From contig NZ_AUEZ01000037.1 of NCBI RefSeq assembly GCF_000426245.1, positions 25,389 to 89,388 on the forward strand: DNA of 64,000 nucleotides, written 5' to 3'. Both the position numbers and the translations under genes were made by a program. The notes beneath the pieces were generated by a model. It was not told the origin of the DNA. It was given only the letters and a program-made list of their open reading frames with translations, and did not search any database. Shown here one piece after another: positions 35,102 to 42,694 of the stretch; position 1 is the first letter of the stretch, and each line of letters opens with the position of its first letter. The stretch is from Bradyrhizobium sp. Ai1a-2. Its GTDB lineage: Bacteria; Pseudomonadota; Alphaproteobacteria; Rhizobiales; Xanthobacteraceae.

Positions 35102-35623
35102 ATGAGCAGGCTGGCATTTATGACGTTTTCTGTATTCGCAAAGCCCAGCAGCGACTACAGCCACACCACCTTCATGGAATTAGCGCGTGATGTCGTGAAG
35201 CAAATGGAAGGGGCGGACGGATTTATCAGCCGGTCCATTCTCATCGATGGGACGCTCTACCATCACCCGCTGGAGCAAGATCGATCGGCTTGGGGAGATC
35301 CCGCCAATCCGACATTCACCGGTGAACGAGCGATCGCGAGCCTGCCCACGGTGCTAACCCTATCGCTCTGGAACTCTATCGACTCGGTCAAGCATTTCTC
35401 CTACAGCCATCAGCATAAAACCGCGCTGCTTCGCAGGAAGGAGTGGTTTCTGCCGCCACGCTGGCCAACTTATGCCATGTGGTGGATTCCGCACAATTTC
35501 ACTCCCACGTTCGAAGACGCGTCACGGCGCATGGAGCATCTGCATGCCCATGGGCCAAGCACCGTCGCTTTTGACTTCAAGACGGCATTTTTCGCCGACG
35601 GCACAACATGCAGGCCGTCCTAG
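35102..35623 (+). CDS. DUF3291 domain protein
   Basis: In this 173-residue protein the second half carries the DUF3291 signature: TLSLWNSIDSVKHFSYSHQHKTALLRRKEWFLPPRWPTYAMWWIP and then FEDASRRMEHLHAHGPSTVAFDFKTAF. The fold is related to dimeric alpha-beta barrel monooxygenases of the antibiotic-biosynthesis type; no catalytic function is established for DUF3291. It precedes the aromatic amino-acid decarboxylase gene by 170 bases on the same strand, so a shared pathway is possible. Confidence 0.8.
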   Translation: MSRLAFMTFSVFAKPSSDYSHTTFMELARDVVKQMEGADGFISRSILIDGTLYHHPLEQDRSAWGDPANPTFTGERAIASLPTVLTLSLWNSIDSVKHFSYSHQHKTALLRRKEWFLPPRWPTYAMWWIPHNFTPTFEDASRRMEHLHAHGPSTVAFDFKTAFFADGTTCRPS

Positions 35624-35793
35624 CGCTTCTACCGCAGCAGACATCTTTCCACCGAAGGCATCCTCCGAGATCGGGGGCGTGTCGTCCCAAGGTGGCTTGA
35701 GTCATATCAGAATGTTTGAAAGGGTTCGCAGATGGACGATCTGCATCATCATGAGCGTGCTGATAAAGCAAACGGCCGGTAAAGGAGGCTCCA

Positions 35794-37224
35794 ATGGATG
35801 ACAATGAGTTTCGTATTTGGAGCCATAGGGCTGCCGATTGGGGCGTGAATTATCGCCAGGGTCTGCGCGATCGTCCCGTCCGGGCTCAGACAATGCCCGG
35901 AGCGACCTTCAATGCCATTCCTCCAAGCGCGCCCGAATCGCCGGAACCGATGGACGCCATTTTTGCGGACTTCGAAAGAATCGTGATGCCCGGTATCACC
36001 CATTGGCAGCATCCGCGGTTCTTTGCCTATTTCCCGGCCAATGCGGCCCCCGCTTCAGTGATCGCCGAGCAATTTGTGTCCGCGATCGCCGCCCAATGCA
36101 TGCTTTGGCAAACCTCGCCATCTGCAACCGAGCTGGAGACTCGTGTTCTGGACTGGCTGCGCCGGGCGCTGGGTCTGCCTGAAGGCTTCAAGGGTGTCAT
36201 CCAGGACTCCGCATCATCGGCAACGCTGGCGGCAGTTCTCGTCATGCGCGAGCGCGCGCTGAAATGGTCGGGCAACAAGCAGGGACTGTCGGGTCAACCG
36301 CGATTGCGGATCTACAGTTCGGATCAGGTGCACACCTCGATCGATCGCGCCATCTGGATTTCGGGAATCGGCCAAGACAATCTTGTGCGCATTCCGGTCC
36401 TGGGTGAAATGCGCGGCCTCGATGTCGCAGCATTGGACGCTGCGATCGTCTCGGACCGACAAGCCGGCTTCTTACCCGCGGGCATTGTCGCCAGTGTCGG
36501 AGGTACCAGCGTAGGCGGAACTGACAATGTCGCAGGGGTCTGTGAAGTCGCGAGACGACACGATCTCTATGTTCACGTCGATGCTGCCTGGGCCGGGTCC
36601 GCGATGATCTGCCCGGAGTTTCGCCATCTGTGGGAAGGGGTCGCGCTGGCCGACTCTCTGGTTCTCAATCCCCACAAATGGCTTGGCGCGCAATTCGATT
36701 GCTCTGCGCATTTTCTGCGCGATCCCGAAAGCCTGGTGCAAACTCTGGCCATTCACCCGGAATTCCTCAAGACGCACGGCCATGATGGCATCATCAATTA
36801 CTCAGAATGGAGCATACCGCTTGGCCGCCGCTTCCGCGCCTTGAAGATCTGGTTCTTGCTGCGGGCCTATGGGCTGGATGCGCTGCGCAACATGATCCGC
36901 AATCATGTGCGCTGGTCGGAGGCGCTGGCCGCGCGGCTGACAAGGACAGCCGATTTTCGCGTGACAACCCGGCCCATGCTCTCCTTGTTCTCGTTTCGGC
37001 ATGAACCGAAGAACGTTGCCGACCTTGATGAACACAACCTTCGACTGATCAATGCGATCAACAGCGATGGACGGATCTATCTCACGCAGACCAAAGTCGA
37101 CGGACAGTTCGTCATCCGATTTCAGGCAGGTTCATTCGATATGACAGAGGCCGATGCAGACGCCGCATTCGACGTGATCGTCGAAATTGCCCGACAATTG
37201 AGTGCGCAAGCAGCATCGGCCTAA
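35794..37224 (+). CDS. PLP-dependent aromatic-L-amino-acid decarboxylase family protein
   Basis: This 476-residue group II decarboxylase, close to full length for the family, removes the carboxyl group of aromatic amino acids to give amines such as tyramine, tryptamine or phenethylamine (or aldehydes in plant/insect variants). Visible are THWQHPRFFAYFPANAAPAS, QDSASSATLAAVLVMRERAL, D263 in HVDAAWAGSAMICPEFR and the PLP Lys K295 in NPHKWLGAQFDCSAHFLRD. AGGAGG-type sequence precedes the ATG. It is convergent with a methyltransferase gene 53 bases away. Substrate is not decided by sequence. Confidence 0.92.
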   Translation: MDDNEFRIWSHRAADWGVNYRQGLRDRPVRAQTMPGATFNAIPPSAPESPEPMDAIFADFERIVMPGITHWQHPRFFAYFPANAAPASVIAEQFVSAIAAQCMLWQTSPSATELETRVLDWLRRALGLPEGFKGVIQDSASSATLAAVLVMRERALKWSGNKQGLSGQPRLRIYSSDQVHTSIDRAIWISGIGQDNLVRIPVLGEMRGLDVAALDAAIVSDRQAGFLPAGIVASVGGTSVGGTDNVAGVCEVARRHDLYVHVDAAWAGSAMICPEFRHLWEGVALADSLVLNPHKWLGAQFDCSAHFLRDPESLVQTLAIHPEFLKTHGHDGIINYSEWSIPLGRRFRALKIWFLLRAYGLDALRNMIRNHVRWSEALAARLTRTADFRVTTRPMLSLFSFRHEPKNVADLDEHNLRLINAINSDGRIYLTQTKVDGQFVIRFQAGSFDMTEADADAAFDVIVEIARQLSAQAASA

Positions 37225-37277
37225 CTTCCGCGGACGCAGGGTTCGACCGTTCCTCCCCGGTCGCACCCGCGCCAATC

Positions 37278-38474
37278 TCAACGGACAGGCCTATACGCCG
37301 AACGCGATGCCGCACCTACACGATCGCTTGCCTGATCGCCATCGCGCTCGATGTCCATCTGATTGGCCATTTGGCGCAGGAAGGTCGGCAAATCTTGCCG
37401 TAGTTGGCCTGCAATCATTTTCAACTTCATCGCGACATCCTGCGATTTCGCAATCAGCTGAAAGGCACATTTGACCAGCAGGTGACCGTCGTTCTGCGTC
37501 ACAACCGCCTTGAATGCGTCGATGAAGCTTGCCAGCTTGCCGGTCTTGGCCAACTTCTCCAGCGCGGCTCGATCGGGATCGCTGAAATCGTAAGCGCAGA
37601 AGTTCAGCAACAGCAGATTGCGCAACTCCGCCGGACCGAGCCGCGGCCACTCCGCCGGGCGCTTCAAACGCTCCCAATCCGCTTGGTGAAGCTTGGCAAA
37701 GAATAGGGGCGTGGCAAAGTTGACCGAGGCTACATAGCCGCCCAAGCGTGCTATCTGCCGCTCGATCAGTTCCGGCACGTCATCCAATACACCGCTGTAG
37801 CGCCGGGAGATCGGCATCATTTGCGAGGGAACCCCGTCGCTGACATCTCGCGTTTGGTGAATCGAGAGTATCAGACCCTGGCGGTCCAGCACCGACCACA
37901 TCTTGCCGATAGCGGTATTCATCCCAGTCTCGATCGCGAGAGACTGGTCCTTGTCCAGCCCGAGCGCGTCGCGCACGTGATAGCCGCTATGCGACCAGTG
38001 GATCACGTCCGCGCACTTGCCTGACGGCATCAACCTATCGTCACCGAAAAACAGATCAGCATCGATTCCGGTCGGAGCCTCCGCCAGCACCAGGTCACCT
38101 CTCTGCGCCGCTGTCCGGATTTTTTTGACCGTCGCCGTCGTGTACCTTTCGCCGGTTGTACTCGACACACCGGCTGCGTGATCCGTGCAATAAAAGATCA
38201 TCCCAAACGGCAACACTTTTGCAATATCCGACGCCCACGCGACGCTGAAATCGCCGGGCCCGCAACTGACATCAAGTATCGTGCTGGCTCCGTCTTGCCG
38301 AATCGCCACCCGCTCTTCGGCAAATCGGCGAAACGCCGCGCGCATCAGAACAGCTTGGAGGATCTTTTGACCATTACAGGATGGTCGCAAGAACTTGGCG
38401 AAGCAGGTATCATAGTCCCGCAGGAGTGCCGACACTGGTCCCTGGACATATGAACTCTTAAGTCCGTTGATCAA
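37278..38474 (-). CDS. Class I SAM-dependent methyltransferase
   Basis: A protein of about 398 residues. Motif I is ILDVSCGPGDFSVAWASD, followed by the acidic strand end FYCTDHAAG, a later DVIHWSHSGYHVRD segment and LILSIHQTRD. The first 60 residues are helical and the last 120 form a separate helical tail, longer than most small-molecule methyltransferases; histamine N-methyltransferase-like enzymes have a similar HSxxY segment. I choose the TTG at 38474 (GGAGGG upstream); a TTG at 38501 is also in frame. It faces the aromatic amino-acid decarboxylase, so N-methylation of its amine product is a reasonable hypothesis. Confidence 0.78.
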   Translation of the reverse strand: MINGLKSSYVQGPVSALLRDYDTCFAKFLRPSCNGQKILQAVLMRAAFRRFAEERVAIRQDGASTILDVSCGPGDFSVAWASDIAKVLPFGMIFYCTDHAAGVSSTTGERYTTATVKKIRTAAQRGDLVLAEAPTGIDADLFFGDDRLMPSGKCADVIHWSHSGYHVRDALGLDKDQSLAIETGMNTAIGKMWSVLDRQGLILSIHQTRDVSDGVPSQMMPISRRYSGVLDDVPELIERQIARLGGYVASVNFATPLFFAKLHQADWERLKRPAEWPRLGPAELRNLLLLNFCAYDFSDPDRAALEKLAKTGKLASFIDAFKAVVTQNDGHLLVKCAFQLIAKSQDVAMKLKMIAGQLRQDLPTFLRQMANQMDIERDGDQASDRVGAASRSAYRPVR

Positions 38475-38823
38475 GAGGCCCTCCAGCTGTGATCCCCGCA
38501 AGACTTTGTATTCATTCGCTGTTACCTATCGGCTTCATGATCCCGGGATTTGGTTACAGCTGTTACCCACGATTGCTCGCGGCCGGAACCGGCTGTGCCG
38601 CATCGGATTTATCTTCTCAGTTGCTGTCGACGATTGATGGCCGCGACGTCGTGAGACCAATGAATTCGAGGTATCGTCGGCGACACCGTGGCCGCGGTCC
38701 GATCCGCATTCGTCGCGCAAGGCCTCAACCATGCCGGCTTTGCCGCTGCCCTGCGGAACCATTGCGTGGATAAACACGCGTCCCCTTGTGGTGTCGTCAA
38801 TCTGGAAACGTGAGGAGGGACGC

Positions 38824-41619
38824 TTGCGCGAACCAGTATTGGCTTTCGGGCCCTTTCGCCTCCTGGTCATCCAGCGGGTGCTCATGGAAGGAGAGAAGCC
38901 GATCCGAATTGGCAGTCGCGCACTCGAGATTCTGTTCTGTCTCGTCGAGAGCGCAGGCGAAATCATCAGCAAAGACGAACTGATCGCCCGGGTCTGGCCG
39001 AAGATCTCGGTCGAGGAGGGCACGCTCAGGGTTCATATTGCCGCGCTTCGCCGGGCTTTGCGCGATAAACGAGACGGCCGTCTGTACGTTGAGAACGTAC
39101 CAGGCCACGGCTATCGCTTCGCTGCGCCGGTCACGCGCCATGAGGCGGAAGTGTCACCGCATCCTGCTGGCTCGGCCACGGGAGCTGATCGACGCATCAA
39201 TCTGCCATCACCGCTCGCGCGGATCATCGGACGCTCACAGGTCATCGATACCCTCACTGTCCGTTTGATGCAGCATCGCCTGGTAACCATCGTAGGCCCC
39301 GGCGGGGTGGGCAAGACCGCGGTCGCCATCGCAGTAGCCGATAAAGTGTCCGATACGTACGAGCACGGTGTTTGCTTCGTTGATCTGGGTTCCCTTACGG
39401 ATCCCTTACTGGTGCCCACCACGCTCGCGTCTCTGCTCGGGCTGGCAACTCACTCGGAGAACCTCACGCCAAGCCTGGTCACCTTCCTTGCGGATCGACA
39501 GATGTTGCTTGTATTTGACAACTGCGAACATGTGATCGACTCCGCGGCTATGCTCGCAGAAACTGTGCTCGGCGGGGCACCGCGCGTCCAGGTTCTATCG
39601 ACCAGTCGCGAGCCGCTTCGTGCGCGGGGTGAAGCGGTGCATCGCCTTGCGGCTCTGGAGATCCCGCCGTCATCGGCCGGACTTACTGCCGCCGAAGCCC
39701 TAACGTTTCCGGCAGTTCAGCTTTTTGTCGAACGCGCCATGGCAAGTCTGAGTACATTCGAGTTCCGCGACGCTGACGTTCCTGTTGTCGTCGAGCTCTG
39801 TCGCCACCTTGACGGTCTCCCCTTGGCGATCGAGTTGATCGCAGCGCGGGTTGACCATTTTGATCTGCGCGATCTCGCGGGCTTCATCGGCGACGGCGTT
39901 CAAATGGCGCGGGCGGCTCATCGCTCGGCCTTGCCGAGGCACCAATCGTTGAAGGCGACGCTCGACTGGAGTTACCGTCTTCTTTCGGAAGCCGAACAAC
40001 TCACGCTGCACCGGGTGGCGATCTTTGCTGGCGGCTTCGACTTATCGGCGGCGAGCGCGATAGCGTCCGATAGCGATGTCACGACCACCGAAGTGACCGA
40101 CAATATTCTCGGCTTGGCCGACAGGTCTCTGATCACCGTCGACACGACCGGCGAGGACGTTGTCTACCGCCTGCTCGATACGACCCGCGTATACGCGCTT
40201 GAAAAGCTGCAAGCTTCCGGAGAGTGGACCGAGATCAGTCGCCGACACGCGTCATATCTGTGCATTGCCTGCGACAAGGCGGCAAGCCAGGGCCCGACCC
40301 ATGAGGAATGGTTGGCAACATACGGCCGGAAAATAGACGACATTCGCGCTGCGCTGGATTGGTGCTTCTCGCCGGGCGGCGACGAGACGGTCGGCGCGAT
40401 GCTCGCAGTGGCCTCGGCGCCCCTTTGGTTCGGAATGTCGATTTTCAACGAGTATGTGCGTCGCCTCGAGGGCGCGCTACACGTCATCAAGGTCAGGTCC
40501 CCCGCAGATACCGCGGTCGAAATGACGGTCAGCATGGCACTCGGCTACGCACTGCTGTTTAGAGGAGGCGGAGGCGCAACTGAAGCTTTCGCTACGGCTG
40601 TGAGGATTGCAACCCTGCTCAATGAGGCCGACGCACTCAATGAGGCGCTTCTGGGCCATGCCTGGAGCTTGATAGTTGCTGGGGATTATCACGCGGCGGT
40701 TCGCGTTGTTGAGACAGCCAGCAGCAAGTTTATCGCCCGGGGCGAGGAAATCTCCATCAGGAACGACAGGATCATGGCACTGGCCCGGCATTGCATCGGC
40801 GACCAACAGGCCGCGCGCCGTCATGCAGAGCGCGCACTGAACCGCGCCGCGCGAACAGGAGCAGCTTTCCGTGTTTACCACTTCAACGATCGAGTGACGG
40901 CGGGCGCCATACTGAGCCGCATTCTGTGGGTCCAGGGGCTCCCGGATCAGGCTGTCGACACAGCCCGCCAAAGCGTCGAGGAAGGCCTCTTGGCCAACGA
41001 TCCTCCATCGCTCTATATCGCCCTGTACCATGCCTGCCTGGTCTGTTTATGGAACGGCGACATCGCAGAAGCGGAGCAGTTGGTGGCGATGTTACGCGAC
41101 CGCCTCTCGACCCATCCCTCGCAAGGGCGCGGAGTCTTCTGGGTACGTAGCTTCGACACAGTGTTGGATATTCGTCGCGGCAGGACGCTCGGAATTGCAG
41201 AGCGTCGCGATGAAATTCTCAGCGATCCGCTGTGCGATGGGCCGCACCTGGAAACTCTGGGTACCCTGCATGAAGCGCTCGTTGGGCCGGAAGCGATCTC
41301 GCGTGCTGCAACGGGGCGCGCAGGCTGGTGCGCAGCCGAGATCTTCCGAGTGCAAGGAGCATCGCTGCTCAAAGAGTGCAGGTCAGACACCTCCGCGGCA
41401 GAAGATTTTTTCCAACAAGCACGACGGCTAGCTCAGCAACAAGGTGCGCTTTCGTGGGAATTGCGGGCTGCGACGAGCCTGGCACGACTGTGGCAGGCGC
41501 GGGGACGCACCCGTGAAGCGGGCAGCCTGTTGGCGCAGGTCTACAATCGGTTCACTGAAGGCTTCGCGACCGTTGATCTGCTTGCTGCTAGGACGCTTCT
41601 TGATGCGCTGGATTGCTGA
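38824..41619 (+). CDS. Giant winged-helix/NB-ARC-like ATPase/TPR transcriptional regulator (STAND family), copy A
   Basis: This 931-residue protein has an OmpR-type winged helix at about 1-108 (VLAFGPFRLLVIQRVL, GTLRVHIAALRRALRDK, GHGYRFAAPVT), an NB-ARC/STAND NTPase with Walker A IVGPGGVGKTA at about 156-166 and Walker B LLVFDNCEHV at about 228-237, STSREPL and HLDGLPLAIEL, and a C-terminal TPR-like superhelix (about 560-931). The start is TTG 38824, 4 bases after GAGGAGGG, chosen also because the paralogue at 42695 aligns from there. Such regulators oligomerise on sensing a signal through the TPR part. The 3' end overlaps the convergent response regulator gene by 32 bases. Confidence 0.9.
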   Translation: MREPVLAFGPFRLLVIQRVLMEGEKPIRIGSRALEILFCLVESAGEIISKDELIARVWPKISVEEGTLRVHIAALRRALRDKRDGRLYVENVPGHGYRFAAPVTRHEAEVSPHPAGSATGADRRINLPSPLARIIGRSQVIDTLTVRLMQHRLVTIVGPGGVGKTAVAIAVADKVSDTYEHGVCFVDLGSLTDPLLVPTTLASLLGLATHSENLTPSLVTFLADRQMLLVFDNCEHVIDSAAMLAETVLGGAPRVQVLSTSREPLRARGEAVHRLAALEIPPSSAGLTAAEALTFPAVQLFVERAMASLSTFEFRDADVPVVVELCRHLDGLPLAIELIAARVDHFDLRDLAGFIGDGVQMARAAHRSALPRHQSLKATLDWSYRLLSEAEQLTLHRVAIFAGGFDLSAASAIASDSDVTTTEVTDNILGLADRSLITVDTTGEDVVYRLLDTTRVYALEKLQASGEWTEISRRHASYLCIACDKAASQGPTHEEWLATYGRKIDDIRAALDWCFSPGGDETVGAMLAVASAPLWFGMSIFNEYVRRLEGALHVIKVRSPADTAVEMTVSMALGYALLFRGGGGATEAFATAVRIATLLNEADALNEALLGHAWSLIVAGDYHAAVRVVETASSKFIARGEEISIRNDRIMALARHCIGDQQAARRHAERALNRAARTGAAFRVYHFNDRVTAGAILSRILWVQGLPDQAVDTARQSVEEGLLANDPPSLYIALYHACLVCLWNGDIAEAEQLVAMLRDRLSTHPSQGRGVFWVRSFDTVLDIRRGRTLGIAERRDEILSDPLCDGPHLETLGTLHEALVGPEAISRAATGRAGWCAAEIFRVQGASLLKECRSDTSAAEDFFQQARRLAQQQGALSWELRAATSLARLWQARGRTREAGSLLAQVYNRFTEGFATVDLLAARTLLDALDC

Positions 41620-42478
41620 GGTAACTGTTGGAGGCATACGAAGGACTTTCACGGGATGCGATTGGTCTGGCGCTCGGCGAGATATCTGGCGGCAGTTCCT
41701 CGACCGACGCGGTAAACACGTATCCTAGTCCGCGCTCAGTCTTGATGAGAGATTCCGTCCCGGGTTTGGTCGTCAGCTTGCGTCGCAGCCGCAAGATCTG
41801 CACGTCTACGGATCGGCTGCCAGAGTGGTCATGCACTTGCACTGCTTCCGATAGAACCTGGCGGCTGAGCGGTCGTCGCGGTGCACGCAGAAAGGCAAGC
41901 AGAAGCGCGTATTGGCCCTTCGTCAGCGCTACCCGGTTTCCGGAAGGGCTAGTCAGGCGGCGGCTGTACTGATCGAAATGCCATCCACCGAACCTATAGC
42001 AGCCGCGATTCGAGCGTTGTCGAACAACGCGCGTCGGCGCAGGCTTGCGCCGAAGCACGGCCCGGATACGTGCCAAAAGCTCGCGAAGCCCGAAGGGCTT
42101 TGTCAGATAATCATCGGCACCGATCTCGAGGCCAACCAACGGGTCGATCGCGCCGCATGGGTAGACGCCGGTGATAATCACTGGAACGTCCGTGCGCGAC
42201 TGAATTGCTCTCAGCAGGTCGAGCCCGTCGTTCCTTCCAAATTGCAGGTCAAGTATCACGAGAAAAGCGCCTTCGGTTGCCAATCGGCTCATCAGCTCTT
42301 TGGGTCCCGACACCGCGACCGCCTGGATCTGCTGTTCCTTCAGGTACTCGATGATCGCCTGGCGCGTGTTGAAATCGCTGTCTGCTACCAGGATCTCCAC
42401 GTTGCACGCTGGCCAAGGCTCCGCGTTATCGAGCGTATGAATTCGTCCGCGCAAGATGGGAAATGAACATATTCGCAT
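41588..42478 (-). CDS. OmpR-family response regulator
   Basis: A regulator of about 296 residues. Its receiver (27-145) has D33/D35 in ADSD (one acidic residue replaced by Ser), phospho-acceptor D77 in VILDLQFGRND, T103 and K127 in YLTKPFG. The winged helix is about 165-265 (RLTSPSGNRVALTKGQYALL, SVDVQILRLRRKL, ERGLGYVF), and a Pro/Ser-rich tail follows. No histidine kinase gene is adjacent. It lies between and downstream of the two giant STAND regulators and shares 32 bases of 3' end with copy A. Start is at an ATG with weak AAAGG upstream. Confidence 0.88.
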   Translation of the reverse strand: MRICSFPILRGRIHTLDNAEPWPACNVEILVADSDFNTRQAIIEYLKEQQIQAVAVSGPKELMSRLATEGAFLVILDLQFGRNDGLDLLRAIQSRTDVPVIITGVYPCGAIDPLVGLEIGADDYLTKPFGLRELLARIRAVLRRKPAPTRVVRQRSNRGCYRFGGWHFDQYSRRLTSPSGNRVALTKGQYALLLAFLRAPRRPLSRQVLSEAVQVHDHSGSRSVDVQILRLRRKLTTKPGTESLIKTERGLGYVFTASVEELPPDISPSARPIASRESPSYASNSYLSNPAHQEAS

Positions 42479-42694
42479 AACCTTTATCCGTCTTTTTGCG
42501 GGGTTCCGCCAGGAGGCTTTCGGTAACGATGCAATGTTGCCCGTCATGCCATCGCAACTGAAGTTAAGAAACGCAAAATGCACAACGCGGCGCAACCAAA
42601 GCGCGCACTTTTGAGGAGCTCAATGAATGCGGGCCAACGAGCGGCGCGCTAGGTGTCGGCCAGGAAGTCTACGGCCTCGTGACAAAACGCGCGG

